This document shows, piece by piece, positions 22,308 to 30,065 of a DNA stretch of 30,065 nucleotides. The stretch is taken from assembly GCA_002506485.1 (NCBI GenBank), contig DAXQ01000058.1, forward strand, positions 1 through 30,065. Reading direction: 5' to 3'. A program made the translations under genes and the position numbers. The notes beneath the pieces are model-generated. The model did no database searches and was not told the DNA's origin. It worked only from the letters and a program-made list of their open reading frames with translations. The first letter of the stretch is position 1. Every line of letters begins with the position of its first letter. Source of the stretch: Euryarchaeota archaeon UBA136. GTDB lineage: Archaea; Thermoplasmatota; Poseidoniia; MGIII; CG-Epi1.

Positions 22308-22783
22308 TGTTGTCCAAGTGCGGACAGGATAGCTTGTGGATTATCTGTGCCAAAAACATAGTATATTCCATTTATTGTTTCTATTTCAATACCTTTCTGA
22401 AGCCATACTAGGTAACCACGTTTCCACTTGCCGTCTTTTCTACCAATACGCCACCCAAGTCCACCGAAGTCCTTGATTGGTCGATATGAGCCTGTTTCTT
22501 CTATGGACTTGATCTCGTGTGGTTGAAGTTTTATGTGCCACCGTGGAAAACCAAATTGAAGAGAACCATCATCAAACACTTTAACATGATAGAAGGCAAT
22601 ATTATAAGTTGCAAACATGCCAACTAAAAGTCCAATTAAAGCTACAGGGAACCAAGGTAAAAGAACATCTTTCATTAGGTAAGCAACAACAAAAATCATT
22701 CCGACAAAAGCCAGAACGAGGAGGAGGACCCAGTATGTCACTTTTTTTTCTTCGTAGACTACGGACTGATAATATGCTGCCAT
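22286..22783 (-). CDS. Membrane protein with two N-terminal helices and a PH-like C-terminal domain, function unknown
   Basis: A 165-aa protein with a short polar start, two closely spaced membrane helices (about residues 17-37 and 43-66, including LLVLAFVGMIFVVAYLM and FPVALIGLLVGMFATYNIA), and a soluble domain of about 100 residues with alternating strands (VKVFDDGSLQFGF, IKLQPHEIKSIEE). The layout resembles small bacterial-PH-domain membrane proteins, but I cannot name a family firmly. The ATG at 22783 is preferred to a GTG at 22798 because a TATA-like TTAATATG lies 26 bases before it. The last seven codons overlap the 3' end of the convergent tRNA-Pro. Confidence 0.75.
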   Translation of the reverse strand: MAAYYQSVVYEEKKVTYWVLLLVLAFVGMIFVVAYLMKDVLLPWFPVALIGLLVGMFATYNIAFYHVKVFDDGSLQFGFPRWHIKLQPHEIKSIEETGSYRPIKDFGGLGWRIGRKDGKWKRGYLVWLQKGIEIETINGIYYVFGTDNPQAILSALGQHGGPARI

Positions 22784-22804
22784 GAATGTTGATTTCACAC
22801 ATAC

Positions 22805-22824
22805 ATATTAACCTTTTTTATCAT
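22805..22824. promoter_or_regulatory. Back-to-back TATA boxes between the membrane protein and the racemase/dehydratase gene
   Basis: On the minus strand TTAATATG (about 22805-22812) is 26 bases before ATG 22783. On the plus strand CTTTTTTATC (22813-22822) is about 28 bases before ATG 22847. The boxes adjoin, so the two promoters may compete for TBP. Confidence 0.45.
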
Positions 22825-22846
22825 ACCTGCATCTCTTTGAATTCCA

Positions 22847-23803
22847 ATGGGGAAATATGCTGCCTCTATAGATGACATACGCGCCGCTGCTGGACGCATA
22901 AAGGGTATTGGGCACAGAACACCGATTCTTACTAGCCAGACTCTAGATAAAATGGCTGGACGGAAACTGTTTTTCAAGTGCGAAAATTTCCAGAAAGTTG
23001 GAGCATTCAAACTGAGAGGTGGGTGGAATGCGGTCTCAATGCTGAGTGACGAAGAAGCAGCAAAAGGAGTTTGTACCCACAGTAGCGGAAATCATGCTCA
23101 AGCCGTGGCCTTCTCGGCGATGAAAAGAGGAATTACTTCCTACATCGTAATGCCAAACAATGTACCTGATGTAAAACTGAATGCTGTCAAGGGATATGAG
23201 GCCAATATCATTCTATGTGAACCAACTCTTGAGGATAGGGAGACAACACTGAACGAAATAACGAAGAAGACAGGAGCACAGGTGATACATCCTTTCAATA
23301 ATTCTAACGTCATCGCTGGACAAGGAACTGCCGCGCTGGAGATGATAGAAGATCTGGGAACACTGGATGGGATAATCGCGCCTATTGGAGGAGGAGGTTT
23401 GATGTCTGGTACCTGTATCACGACCCGAAGTTTGCTACCTGAAGCTAAATTATTCGGGGCTGAGCCAGCTGGAGCTGACGACGCCTACCATTCTCTGAAG
23501 GAAGGAAAGATAATCCCTCAAACTAATCCCGATACGATCTGTGATGGGCTGCTGACCTGCCTTGGAGAATACACCTGGAACATACTGAAAGACCACCTTG
23601 AGGCAATATACACAGTTACCGACGATGAGGTTATAAATGCAATGAGGCTAGTCTGGGAAAGAATGAAGATAATTATCGAGCCCAGTTCAGCAACCGCTGT
23701 AGCGGTGGCGTTAAAATCAGAATTCAAAGCTCTGGAAGGGCTTGAAAAGGTCGGAATAATCCTGACCGGCGGGAATGTAGAGCTATCTAAGTTACCATTC
23801 TAG
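22847..23803 (+). CDS. PLP-dependent serine racemase / threonine dehydratase family enzyme
   Basis: A 318-aa fold type II PLP enzyme. The Schiff-base lysine is Lys55 in KVGAFKLRGG, the phosphate-binding loop GGGGLMSG is at 181-188, and SSGNHAQA (79-86) and TGGNVEL (308-314) are canonical. It has no regulatory ACT-like domain, unlike the 500-aa biosynthetic IlvA. EPAGADDAYHS (206-216) holds Glu206, Ala210 and Asp212, matching the magnesium site of eukaryotic serine racemase, and the tail WERMKIIIEPSSA also resembles that group. Reactions to expect are threonine/serine deamination to 2-oxoacids, serine racemisation, or both; sequence alone cannot choose. Pyridoxal phosphate could come via pdxT 4 kb away. 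It has its own promoter. Confidence 0.9.
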   Translation: MGKYAASIDDIRAAAGRIKGIGHRTPILTSQTLDKMAGRKLFFKCENFQKVGAFKLRGGWNAVSMLSDEEAAKGVCTHSSGNHAQAVAFSAMKRGITSYIVMPNNVPDVKLNAVKGYEANIILCEPTLEDRETTLNEITKKTGAQVIHPFNNSNVIAGQGTAALEMIEDLGTLDGIIAPIGGGGLMSGTCITTRSLLPEAKLFGAEPAGADDAYHSLKEGKIIPQTNPDTICDGLLTCLGEYTWNILKDHLEAIYTVTDDEVINAMRLVWERMKIIIEPSSATAVAVALKSEFKALEGLEKVGIILTGGNVELSKLPF

Positions 23804-23808
23804 GAAAA

Positions 23809-23885
23809 TGGCGGGCCTGCAGGGATTTGAACCCTGGATCTTCTGGTTAGAAGCCAGACGCCCTTCCAGGCTAGGCTACAGGCCC
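23809..23885 (-). tRNA. tRNA-Arg (TCT)
   Basis: The acceptor GGGCCTG (5' end at 23885) pairs with CAGGCCC. The D arm is GCC...GGC, the anticodon stem TCTGG/CCAGA carries loop CTTCTAA, giving anticodon TCT for AGA, and the T arm is CAGGGTTCAAATCCCTG. The discriminator is G (23812) and CCA is encoded (23809-23811). A weak TATA-like CTAAATG is about 27 bases upstream (near 23912), partly after metG. Confidence 0.95.
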
Positions 23886-23926
23886 TGTTTCAGTTGCAAA
23901 AGAGGTTGCATTTAGTGGTTTTGTTG

Positions 23927-25930
23927 TCAGTGGACCTCACTCCCATCATCAACTTTCTGATCTGGATGGAGTATACTTACGACCTCACCACTTTCAGCTG
24001 CAAGTAGCATCCCATTGGATTCTTCACCCCGGAACTTAGCTGGTGCAAGATTCACAAGGACTGCGATCTGACGCCCCATCAGATCATCGGCCTTGTATAT
24101 TCCGCGCAGCCCAGTTACTATGCGACGGGTCGGTCCTCCGAAATCGACATCTATCAGCCATAGTTTGTCAGCATTCGGGTGCGGCTCTACGTTGGCTATG
24201 GTACCAACTCTGATATCCAATTTCTTGAAATCGTCAAATGTTATCTCGGGTTTGACGTTAGCTAGCTCGTTTGTTTCCTCTGGGGGCATTTCTTTCTCCA
24301 AAATTTCTTGCATGTCCAGCTTACTGAACAATGGTAGTGGTGGTCTCAGGTTGAAATCATTCTTGTCTTCAACTGCTGAATTCCATCCATAATCTTCAAT
24401 TCGGCCTTCCTGACCCATGTATTCCCAAGCTTTCTGTGACGAGGTGGGAAGGAAGGGGGTCATCATGACTGACAGGCTACGGCACACGTTCAGGAAAGTG
24501 ACCAAGGTCGCTTCGCAAGAATCCCGGTCGGCTTTCAGCTGTTTCCAGGGAGCGGCCTCGTTCAGGGCGATGTTCCCAGCCTGTGATAATTCCATTATAG
24601 CTTTTAGCGCACGCTTGAATTTGCATGCCTCTAAAGCCTCAGCCACGCGATTGTGTGTCTCACCAACCTTCTCTTGCAGTGATGGTATCGTACATTCGTC
24701 TGCATGAAGGCCGTCTGGGAAATTCTTCTGAGCAAAGGATATGACGCGATGCAGAAGATTCCCATAATTACCGATTAACTCACTGTTGATACGAGTGACA
24801 TAATCCTCCCATGTGAAATTGGCGTCCTTCTGCTCAGGCATTATTGCTGCCAGATAGTAGCGCAACACTTCCGGGTCATACTTTTCCAGATAGTCCGGGA
24901 TCCAGACCGCATGCTTGCGGGACTTTGAGAATTGGGTCGAATCCAAGAGGAGATACTCGTTGGCAGGGACATCATGAGGAAGATGCAAACCACAACCTGA
25001 CAACATAGCTGGCCAGATGATAGTGTGAAATGGAATATTGTCCTTGGCCATGAAATAATAGTGCTCCGCGTCATCGTTCTCCCACCATTCCTTCCATAGA
25101 TCCTTGTCGCCCTGATTCTTGGCCCAGTGAAGGGATGCTGAGTAGTACCCCATGACTGCCTCGAACCAGACATACATTCTCTTGTTCTCATAACCATCTC
25201 TGGGAATTTTGATACCCCACTCCAGATCTCTGGTAATTGCCCGGTCGATCAGCCCCTCCTCCAACCAATTACGTGTGAAATTAATCACTGAGGGACGCCA
25301 ATGCTCCTTGCCCTTGGACAACCACGCCAGCAAGGTATCTCTAAAATCCGATAATTTGAAGAAAAGATGTTCCGTCTCCTTGAATTCCAACTTGGCATCT
25401 GGGTTAAGCTTGGGATGTGGATCTATCAACTCATTGGAATCAAGTGTTTTTCCACAATCATCACATTGGTCACCCCGTGCAGATTCGTAATTACAATGTG
25501 GACAGGTACCTTCGACATACCGATCAGGCAGAAATTGCTTGGCTTCAGGATCGTATGGTTCCTTCGATACTCGGGGCTCAATATGACCTGCCTTGTCCAG
25601 AGTCTCAAGAATCCATAACGCTGCCTCGGCATGTTCCTCCGTATGTGTGTGGCTGAATAAATCGAACGAGATTCCCATATCCTCTATCGACTTGCTGTTA
25701 ATCTCATGATAATGCATGGCCACTTCTTCAGGAGCCTTGCCTTCCTGCTGGGCTGTGACCGTAATCGGTGTGCCGTGCATGTCGCTCCCACTGACCATCA
25801 GGACCTTGTTTCCTTTCAAACGATGGTAACGTGCAAAGATGTCTGGTGGCAGGTAGCAGCCAGCCATATGGCCAAGATGTAGGGGCCCATTAGCGTACGG
25901 CCAAGCCACACACACTAGGATGTGTTTCAC
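23927..25930 (-). CDS. metG: Methionyl-tRNA synthetase with fused C-terminal tRNA-binding domain
   Basis: A 667-aa class I synthetase that charges tRNA-Met. The HIGH motif is HLGH (18-21) in WPYANGPLHLGHMAG. Two zinc knuckles appear, CPHC (143-146) and CDDC (156-159), and the KMSKS loop is the archaeal variant FSKSRK (334-339). The anticodon-binding helical domain follows, and residues about 562-667 form an EMAP-II-like OB domain (KKLDIRVGTIANVEPHPNADK), which is a separate protein in some archaea. The start is GTG at 25930: it opens KHILVCVAWPYANG at normal family position, and CATATATAG is about 22 bases upstream, predicting a leaderless message. The CPBP protease gene ends 35 nt upstream. 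Confidence 0.97.
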   Translation of the reverse strand: MKHILVCVAWPYANGPLHLGHMAGCYLPPDIFARYHRLKGNKVLMVSGSDMHGTPITVTAQQEGKAPEEVAMHYHEINSKSIEDMGISFDLFSHTHTEEHAEAALWILETLDKAGHIEPRVSKEPYDPEAKQFLPDRYVEGTCPHCNYESARGDQCDDCGKTLDSNELIDPHPKLNPDAKLEFKETEHLFFKLSDFRDTLLAWLSKGKEHWRPSVINFTRNWLEEGLIDRAITRDLEWGIKIPRDGYENKRMYVWFEAVMGYYSASLHWAKNQGDKDLWKEWWENDDAEHYYFMAKDNIPFHTIIWPAMLSGCGLHLPHDVPANEYLLLDSTQFSKSRKHAVWIPDYLEKYDPEVLRYYLAAIMPEQKDANFTWEDYVTRINSELIGNYGNLLHRVISFAQKNFPDGLHADECTIPSLQEKVGETHNRVAEALEACKFKRALKAIMELSQAGNIALNEAAPWKQLKADRDSCEATLVTFLNVCRSLSVMMTPFLPTSSQKAWEYMGQEGRIEDYGWNSAVEDKNDFNLRPPLPLFSKLDMQEILEKEMPPEETNELANVKPEITFDDFKKLDIRVGTIANVEPHPNADKLWLIDVDFGGPTRRIVTGLRGIYKADDLMGRQIAVLVNLAPAKFRGEESNGMLLAAESGEVVSILHPDQKVDDGSEVH

Positions 25931-25946
25931 GAAGGCGCAAATTTTA

Positions 25947-25957
25947 CTCTATATATG
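25947..25957 (-). promoter_or_regulatory. TATA box of metG
   Basis: CATATATAGAG on the minus strand is centred about 22 bases before the GTG start and lies in the short gap after the CPBP protease gene, so metG can be transcribed on its own. Confidence 0.55.
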
Positions 25958-25965
25958 AGTCATGG

Positions 25966-26724
25966 CTAGTACATAATCACTACAATTGTAATGAATCCAT
26001 TCCAGATCGCATGAGCTATCATACTTGGCAAAATACTGCCTGTTCTGACTCGAACCCAACCATATAGCAACCCCCCACCAAAAGCCAATACCATGGCTAT
26101 CGGTTCATGTGCAATCGCGAAAATCAAGGATGATATGACGATTGACTGGGTATCGCTGTAGCGTTTCAGCAACATTCCTAGAATGAATCCTCGGAACAGC
26201 AATTCCTCAGCAAATGGTGTAAGGATGGCGACCGAAAAGGCCAGAAGTGCGAGTGAAGTATCCGAAGCATCCTCGAACATGGTGATGACTTCCTGTTGTT
26301 CAGCTTCTGGAAAGAGAAAGATGGTGATGACTGCGTGTATTGGCAGAACAACGAAAATATCCAACACTAAAATCAGTAGAATCAGACGTCCAGCTTCACT
26401 TCTATCTGGAATGGAAAAGAGAGCTGTTATCTGTTCCTTGCTATAAACTTCCTTGAGAATGAAAAAGACCAATACGCCAGACAGAAATGTGAAGATTGGT
26501 AATGCAAGTTCCGAATCTCCTAAAACCAAGAAGACAACCATCAAGAGCGCGAACAAGGCAATCAGTATCCCTACTATTGAAGCCCAGACCATCAACGCTG
26601 ATTCGCTGGGTTCAGACCTACTGGATTGGAGTTCGCGATAGGCACGCCAGCATTCATGACTACAATAGATTTGATTCTCCGTATCTGATAAAATCGGTGA
26701 TGAACAGTGTTTACAAAGTTCCAT
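25966..26724 (-). CDS. CPBP (CAAX protease-like) intramembrane metalloprotease with N-terminal zinc ribbon
   Basis: A 252-aa protein. A four-cysteine zinc knuckle comes first (CKHC at 4-7, CSHEC with Cys21 and Cys25), then about six to seven membrane helices. The CPBP core motifs are FAEELLFRGF (171-180) with Glu173/Glu174, FAIAHEP (202-208) with His206, and IAHAIWNGF (236-244) with His238; these should bind the catalytic zinc. The family includes prenyl-protein proteases and bacteriocin-immunity proteins; the substrate here is unknown. The ATG at 26724 overlaps the XTP pyrophosphatase stop as TGATG and is preferred to a TTG one codon upstream. The zinc ribbon plus membrane protease layout mirrors the rhomboid at 10186-11085. 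Confidence 0.9.
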   Translation of the reverse strand: MELCKHCSSPILSDTENQIYCSHECWRAYRELQSSRSEPSESALMVWASIVGILIALFALLMVVFLVLGDSELALPIFTFLSGVLVFFILKEVYSKEQITALFSIPDRSEAGRLILLILVLDIFVVLPIHAVITIFLFPEAEQQEVITMFEDASDTSLALLAFSVAILTPFAEELLFRGFILGMLLKRYSDTQSIVISSLIFAIAHEPIAMVLAFGGGLLYGWVRVRTGSILPSMIAHAIWNGFITIVVIMY

Positions 26725-27287
26725 CAAAGACCCTTTTCTGATATGAAGGAAAGTAGATTCTTCATAGCTCTGCCTCTGTGACTTATCTCGTTCTTCTCCT
26801 CAGGAAGCAACTCGGCAAATGTTCTATCTGAACCATCGGGAATGAATATGGGATCATAACCAAAACCACCATCCCCGCGTATTTCATGAATTATGTTTCC
26901 GTTGCATTCTCCAACAAACTTGTGTGTGCCACCATCCTCCAGAAGAAGTCCCAAAACACATTTGAATGAGGCTGCGCGATTCTCTATGCCTTCCATTTGT
27001 TTGAGTAGGCCTTTGGGACTTATCGTATCATACACGTAACGCGAGTAAACACCAGGGAATCCTTTCAGCTCATCTACGAAAACACCGGCATCATCGATTA
27101 CCAAAGGAGATTTTGTCCCCTGATTGTGTAACCATTCCAACCCAAAATCAACAACCTCTTCTAATGTTGATGCCTGAATCTCAGGACAAGAAATATCTAA
27201 CTGCGATGCATTGTGCCCAAACGGCTCAAGAATCGAAGTCAATTCCTCGACCTTGCCCTGATTAGAAGTTACAAGATTAATATTCAC
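26724..27287 (-). CDS. XTP/dITP diphosphatase (Ham1/RdgB family)
   Basis: A 187-aa house-cleaning enzyme that hydrolyses inosine and xanthosine triphosphates to keep them out of DNA and RNA. Signatures are the N-terminal TSNQGKVEEL (7-16), VIDDAGVFVDEL (63-74), GFPGVYSRYV (76-85) and near the end GDGGFGYDPIFIPDG and EKNEISHRGRA, all in place. The start is GTG at 27287; a nearby ATG is out of frame. It couples by a TGATG overlap to the CPBP protease gene, probably without functional connection. tRNA-Ser lies upstream on the other strand. Confidence 0.95.
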   Translation of the reverse strand: MNINLVTSNQGKVEELTSILEPFGHNASQLDISCPEIQASTLEEVVDFGLEWLHNQGTKSPLVIDDAGVFVDELKGFPGVYSRYVYDTISPKGLLKQMEGIENRAASFKCVLGLLLEDGGTHKFVGECNGNIIHEIRGDGGFGYDPIFIPDGSDRTFAELLPEEKNEISHRGRAMKNLLSFISEKGL

Positions 27288-27335
27288 GATTTAGCATTTG
27301 CATCGTTACTTTAATGTTAGTGCCTGAGCGTAATT

Positions 27336-27346
27336 GCCTTATACGG
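27336..27346 (+). promoter_or_regulatory. TATA box of tRNA-Ser
   Basis: GCCTTATACGG is centred about 27 bases before the tRNA 5' end at 27368, the spacing expected for an archaeal promoter. Confidence 0.5.
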
Positions 27347-27367
27347 GCCGTTTGTCGAGACGAATTA

Positions 27368-27456
27368 GCGGGGGTCGCATAGTCTGGCCATTGCGTTGGA
27401 TTGCTAATCCAATGGGAGTTAATCCCACGGGGGTTCAAATCCCCCTCCCCGCGCCA
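27368..27456 (+). tRNA. tRNA-Ser (GCT)
   Basis: The acceptor GCGGGGG pairs with TCCCCGC, with one G-T wobble. The anticodon stem TTGGA/TCCAA carries loop TTGCTAA, giving anticodon GCT for AGC/AGU. A long variable arm (TGGGAGTTAATCCCA) forms its own hairpin, as in type II tRNAs, and the T arm is GGGGGTTCAAATCCCCC. The discriminator is G (27453) with CCA encoded (27454-27456). Confidence 0.96.
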
Positions 27457-27466
27457 AGCGATAGTG

Positions 27467-27476
27467 TCATATATTA
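27467..27476 (+). promoter_or_regulatory. TATA box of the CPPC surface protein gene
   Basis: TCATATATTA is centred about 23 bases before the ATG at 27495, just after tRNA-Ser, predicting a leaderless message. Confidence 0.5.
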
Positions 27477-27494
27477 CCCACTGACTACAAAGGC

Positions 27495-28928
27495 ATGTTA
27501 GATTCGATTAAGGCCGTATTAGCGATGGCCGTCGCACTTTCGTTCTGTACCTCATGTCTTCCAGGTCTGACTGCTGAAGTCGGAGAGATTGAAACTAAAG
27601 AGGCAGAACATCCGTATGGATGGACTCATAGGCCTGTTCTTGAACACTTTACCGGACTTTCCTGTCCTCCTTGTATGAGTGGAGCTCACCCTGATGCGAC
27701 ACGACTTTGGGAAGAGGAAGGTTATCTTGAAGGAAATCCCTGGAACTACATAGAATTCCATGAACTGAATGGTGGTGGTGAGGATGACCTCATGACTGAT
27801 GAATCTAGAGATCGAATGAAATATTACCAGCCTGGAGTTTCTGGCACGCCTTCCCTTGATGCTGATGGTGGATATGTAGAAATGGGAGGGTCACACAGTG
27901 CAAATGCACCAAGTGCAAGCTACGAGGAAATGAAAAGTGCGCTTAAAGATTCTGGAGAGAGAGACCAGATAAAGATGGTCAATCTAAAGGTCGCCTCGAT
28001 TTACGATGGGCAAAGATTCTCAGTCAGAATTGACATAGAGTATGTTGAGAACAATGAAGCATTTGACCCATCCTCTATGGAATTGCCAGATGATACTCTA
28101 AACGGCCGTCTTCACATATTCATGGTCGAAGATCATGTTACAGCTTGGAGTACAGTTGAGGATGGATATGTCTCAATGCACAATGTATTCAGAGAATACG
28201 CCCTAGAAGGAAAAGATTTCGAACTTCAACCTGGAGAATCACTAAATGAAATTTATGCTGACTGGGAAGTGCCAACAACCATCTTCCGTGACGATATCGA
28301 AGAGCCTATTCGAGTACCTATAAACCCTGCAAATGTATTCCCTGTTGCTGTTATCTATGATATGGATGATACCAGTTCCAGTAGGGGTGATGGAAGCGGT
28401 AATGAGGATGGTGGTGACGGAAATGATGGGTCACCCAGAGAACTGAATTCTGCAACACCAGAAGGCACAGCGTATGACGAACAAGCGGAACCCCCCACAA
28501 TAGAGTTAGGAGATCCAACGTCCGAGGGTGGGAAAGTGAAAATCAATGCAGTCATTGATGATGATGGTGGAGAGTTAACTGCTGCACTGGTCGTATACCG
28601 TGAAGCCACAGAAGATTCAAACAACTCATATAATTGGTCCTACAAGCCAATGACTATAGATGGTGTCGAATGTGCTGGTGAGGTATGTACGATAGGAAGT
28701 GGAAAATCTTTTGCGGTTCTCAACATAGATGATTCAACTAGTGTCGAATACAGCATCATAGCGTACGATGGGAATTGGACAAAAGGAAGTACTGACGTGA
28801 CAACTGTCTCAGCTATGAGTCCTGAGGAAGCGGAAGGATTACCATTGTTCTTGATTGGTGCTGGAGTTCTTCTATTAGCTGCTGTGGCTGGATTCATTAT
28901 GTGGGCCAGAAGGCCTAGTCCGGCATAA
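27495..28928 (+). CDS. Secreted, membrane-anchored thioredoxin-like protein (Omp28-like, CPPC)
   Basis: A 477-aa exported protein. Residues 1-27 look like a signal peptide (VLAMAVALSFCTSCLPGLTA). A thioredoxin-like domain follows, with LEHFTGLSCPPCMSGAHP carrying the redox pair Cys57/Cys60 and a GVSGTPSLDADG segment containing the cis-proline expected in thioredoxin folds. A beta-rich region extends to about 290, then a Gly/Asp/Asn-rich linker (about 297-313), a second beta domain with a Cys pair (ECAGEVC), and a C-terminal helix (LPLFLIGAGVLLLAAVAGF) ending in WARRPSPA, which anchors it to the membrane. It lacks the PSF-type sorting motif. The next gene encodes a TlpA-CcdA fusion, so both likely handle disulfides outside the membrane. 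Confidence 0.82.
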   Translation: MLDSIKAVLAMAVALSFCTSCLPGLTAEVGEIETKEAEHPYGWTHRPVLEHFTGLSCPPCMSGAHPDATRLWEEEGYLEGNPWNYIEFHELNGGGEDDLMTDESRDRMKYYQPGVSGTPSLDADGGYVEMGGSHSANAPSASYEEMKSALKDSGERDQIKMVNLKVASIYDGQRFSVRIDIEYVENNEAFDPSSMELPDDTLNGRLHIFMVEDHVTAWSTVEDGYVSMHNVFREYALEGKDFELQPGESLNEIYADWEVPTTIFRDDIEEPIRVPINPANVFPVAVIYDMDDTSSSRGDGSGNEDGGDGNDGSPRELNSATPEGTAYDEQAEPPTIELGDPTSEGGKVKINAVIDDDGGELTAALVVYREATEDSNNSYNWSYKPMTIDGVECAGEVCTIGSGKSFAVLNIDDSTSVEYSIIAYDGNWTKGSTDVTTVSAMSPEEAEGLPLFLIGAGVLLLAAVAGFIMWARRPSPA

Positions 28929-28937
28929 CACAAATAG

Positions 28938-28946
28938 AATAAATAC
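28938..28946 (+). promoter_or_regulatory. TATA box of the TlpA-CcdA fusion gene
   Basis: AATAAATAC is centred about 30 bases before ATG 28972, in the 43-nt gap after the CPPC protein gene, so the gene can be expressed separately. Confidence 0.5.
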
Positions 28947-28971
28947 AAACGGCGTAAGGTCTATTGTAGAC

Positions 28972-30065
28972 ATGGCACAGAAGACAAATTGGGATTCATT
29001 GGTAGAGGATTTGGATCAGAAGAAAGATTCACTATTCGAAAATATAGGTCAGAGCAAAGGATACAATACAATTCTCGAGAACAAGGTCCTGTTTAGCATG
29101 GGAACTGCGATAATTCTGATTTTGGCAGTCGTTCTATATGGAATGATTGGAGGTGATTCTGATGCACCGGATTTTACACTAAAAGATACGGAGGGAAAAT
29201 CATTCTCTCTCTCGGATTACGAAGGTGAGAAAGTTGTCGTTCTGGATTTCATGTTCAGTACTTGTGAGCCATGTGAGAAATTCGTGAAAGACGCACTCGA
29301 ACCTTATTCCAAGAAGATGAATAACAACGATGTGGCCATTGTCTCAATAAGTGTTTTTGATCTGGATGACGAATCAGAACTGCGAAATTACGCCAAGGAT
29401 TATGGATGGAGACATGCTTTAGGTGATTCAAATGGCGAAATCGAAATCGCGTACGGTGTTACTGGAACTCCTAAACTATTCATTATTGACAAGGATGGGC
29501 AAATCACCTACGAGGCAGGTGGTAATACCGGAAAATCTGTTCCCAGGAATTCGGATGAAATGGACTTAGAAGTGAACAAAGCTTTGACTGGACAAGGCTC
29601 ACTTGTGAAGGTTAAAGAATCGTCAATCTATCTATTTGCCGTCGGAGCTGGCGTTATGGTCTTCTTCTCCCCATGTTCATTCCCCATGTTGCCTGGTTAC
29701 ATGTCCTTCTACCTTGCCAACAAAAAGCAGCGTACCGGAAAATTTGACGAACAAACTGCAAAGGAAACTTTACCGGATGGGTTAGCCACTGCTGCTGGAT
29801 TAATGGGAATCCTGTTGTTAATTGGAATTTTGCTAATTCCATTTGTTAATATAATCGGAGGATTTATTCCTGTACTTGAACTGGTTGTGGGTTTCCTGAT
29901 TCTATCCATGGGCACCGTAATGGTAATGGAATATGACTCCGAAAATATAGTCAGACCATTCAAAAACCTGATGTCGGCCATATCTAGTTCACAACCAATG
30001 ACTATGGTCAAGAGTGGGATTGAAGGGAGTATCAAAGTGATCACGGGGAAAGAATTTAGTTTCTC
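28972..30065 (+). CDS. TlpA/ResA-type thioredoxin fused to a CcdA-like membrane thiol transporter (3' end outside window)
   Basis: The frame is open from ATG 28972 to the window edge, 364 full codons with no stop. A polar segment of about 40 residues is followed by one membrane helix (VLFSMGTAIILILAVVLYGM, about 39-58). Next is a TlpA/peroxiredoxin-like domain (DAPDFTLKDTEGKSFSLSDY, and FMFSTCEPCEKF with Cys98/Cys101, then TGTPKLFIIDKDG). From about 219 the membrane part begins: FFSPCSFPMLPGYMSFYL with Cys235 is the first half-motif of CcdA/DsbD, followed by helices and another partial loop. CcdA passes electrons from cytosolic thioredoxin across the membrane, and TlpA-type domains use them outside, so one polypeptide could do both steps. 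The second CcdA cysteine lies beyond the edge. Confidence 0.88.
   Translation, partial: MAQKTNWDSLVEDLDQKKDSLFENIGQSKGYNTILENKVLFSMGTAIILILAVVLYGMIGGDSDAPDFTLKDTEGKSFSLSDYEGEKVVVLDFMFSTCEPCEKFVKDALEPYSKKMNNNDVAIVSISVFDLDDESELRNYAKDYGWRHALGDSNGEIEIAYGVTGTPKLFIIDKDGQITYEAGGNTGKSVPRNSDEMDLEVNKALTGQGSLVKVKESSIYLFAVGAGVMVFFSPCSFPMLPGYMSFYLANKKQRTGKFDEQTAKETLPDGLATAAGLMGILLLIGILLIPFVNIIGGFIPVLELVVGFLILSMGTVMVMEYDSENIVRPFKNLMSAISSSQPMTMVKSGIEGSIKVITGKEFSF

Noticed and set aside
28850..28928. Archaeosortase sorting signal at the end of the CPPC protein
   Set aside because: It has a helix and basic end but no PGF/PSF-like motif before the helix, so a plain membrane anchor is the simpler reading.
1..30065. 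CRISPR arrays, insertion sequences, integrase or prophage genes
   Set aside because: No regularly spaced DNA repeats, transposase-like frames or terminal inverted repeats were seen; all large frames have chromosomal housekeeping or surface roles.

Overview
The window looks like a piece of an archaeal chromosome, most likely from a marine Thermoplasmatota of the Poseidoniia (marine group II/III) type; the clade is an inference. The archaeal call is firm. The window encodes TATA-binding protein, aIF5A with the hypusine-site loop, an archaeosortase, and archaeal-type CDP-alcohol phosphatidyltransferases. It has four tRNA genes (Leu-CAA, Pro-CGG, Arg-TCT, Ser-GCT), each with an encoded CCA. Many start codons sit about 25-30 nt downstream of a TATA-like box with no room for a leader, so leaderless transcription seems common. 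Genes are dense, stop/start overlaps of the TGATG kind recur, and no insertion sequences, CRISPR or prophage genes are visible.

Left arm (1-6182): a minus-strand set runs from a COG1340-like coiled-coil protein and a sugar nucleotidyltransferase to a complete archaeosortase A-phosphatidylserine decarboxylase fusion. The last gene is a pssA-like gene cut by the window edge. purC lies upstream of this set. Divergent from purC are an archaetidylinositol-phosphate-synthase-like gene, a PgpA phosphatase and a cupin. Four polar-lipid head-group genes therefore lie within about 5.7 kb, and one of them is physically fused to the enzyme that anchors surface proteins to lipid.

Middle (6228-18326): purS-purL, an ArsB/NhaD-type ion permease, a rhomboid protease with a C-terminal zinc ribbon, and a giant secreted protein of about 2,378 aa. 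The giant protein has a signal peptide, four tandem jelly-roll-like modules (one interrupted by a propeller-like domain), an embedded blue-copper-type domain, and a C-terminal sorting signal beginning Pro-Ser-Phe. It is a natural candidate substrate for the ArtA-Psd fusion at the left end.

Right arm (18477-30065): pdxT and a thioredoxin-like [2Fe-2S] ferredoxin overlap by 4 nt. Next come tRNA-Leu and an AlkA-type DNA glycosylase that appear to share one symmetric TATA box. A minus-strand set then reads tbp, an unrecognised 57-aa gene, aIF5A and agmatinase, which links basal transcription, translation and polyamine/hypusine supply. It is followed by tRNA-Pro, a small membrane protein, a serine racemase/threonine dehydratase, tRNA-Arg, metG, a CPBP-family protease, an XTP/dITP pyrophosphatase and tRNA-Ser. 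The window ends with two extracytoplasmic thiol-redox genes: an anchored CPPC protein and a TlpA-CcdA fusion that runs off the edge.
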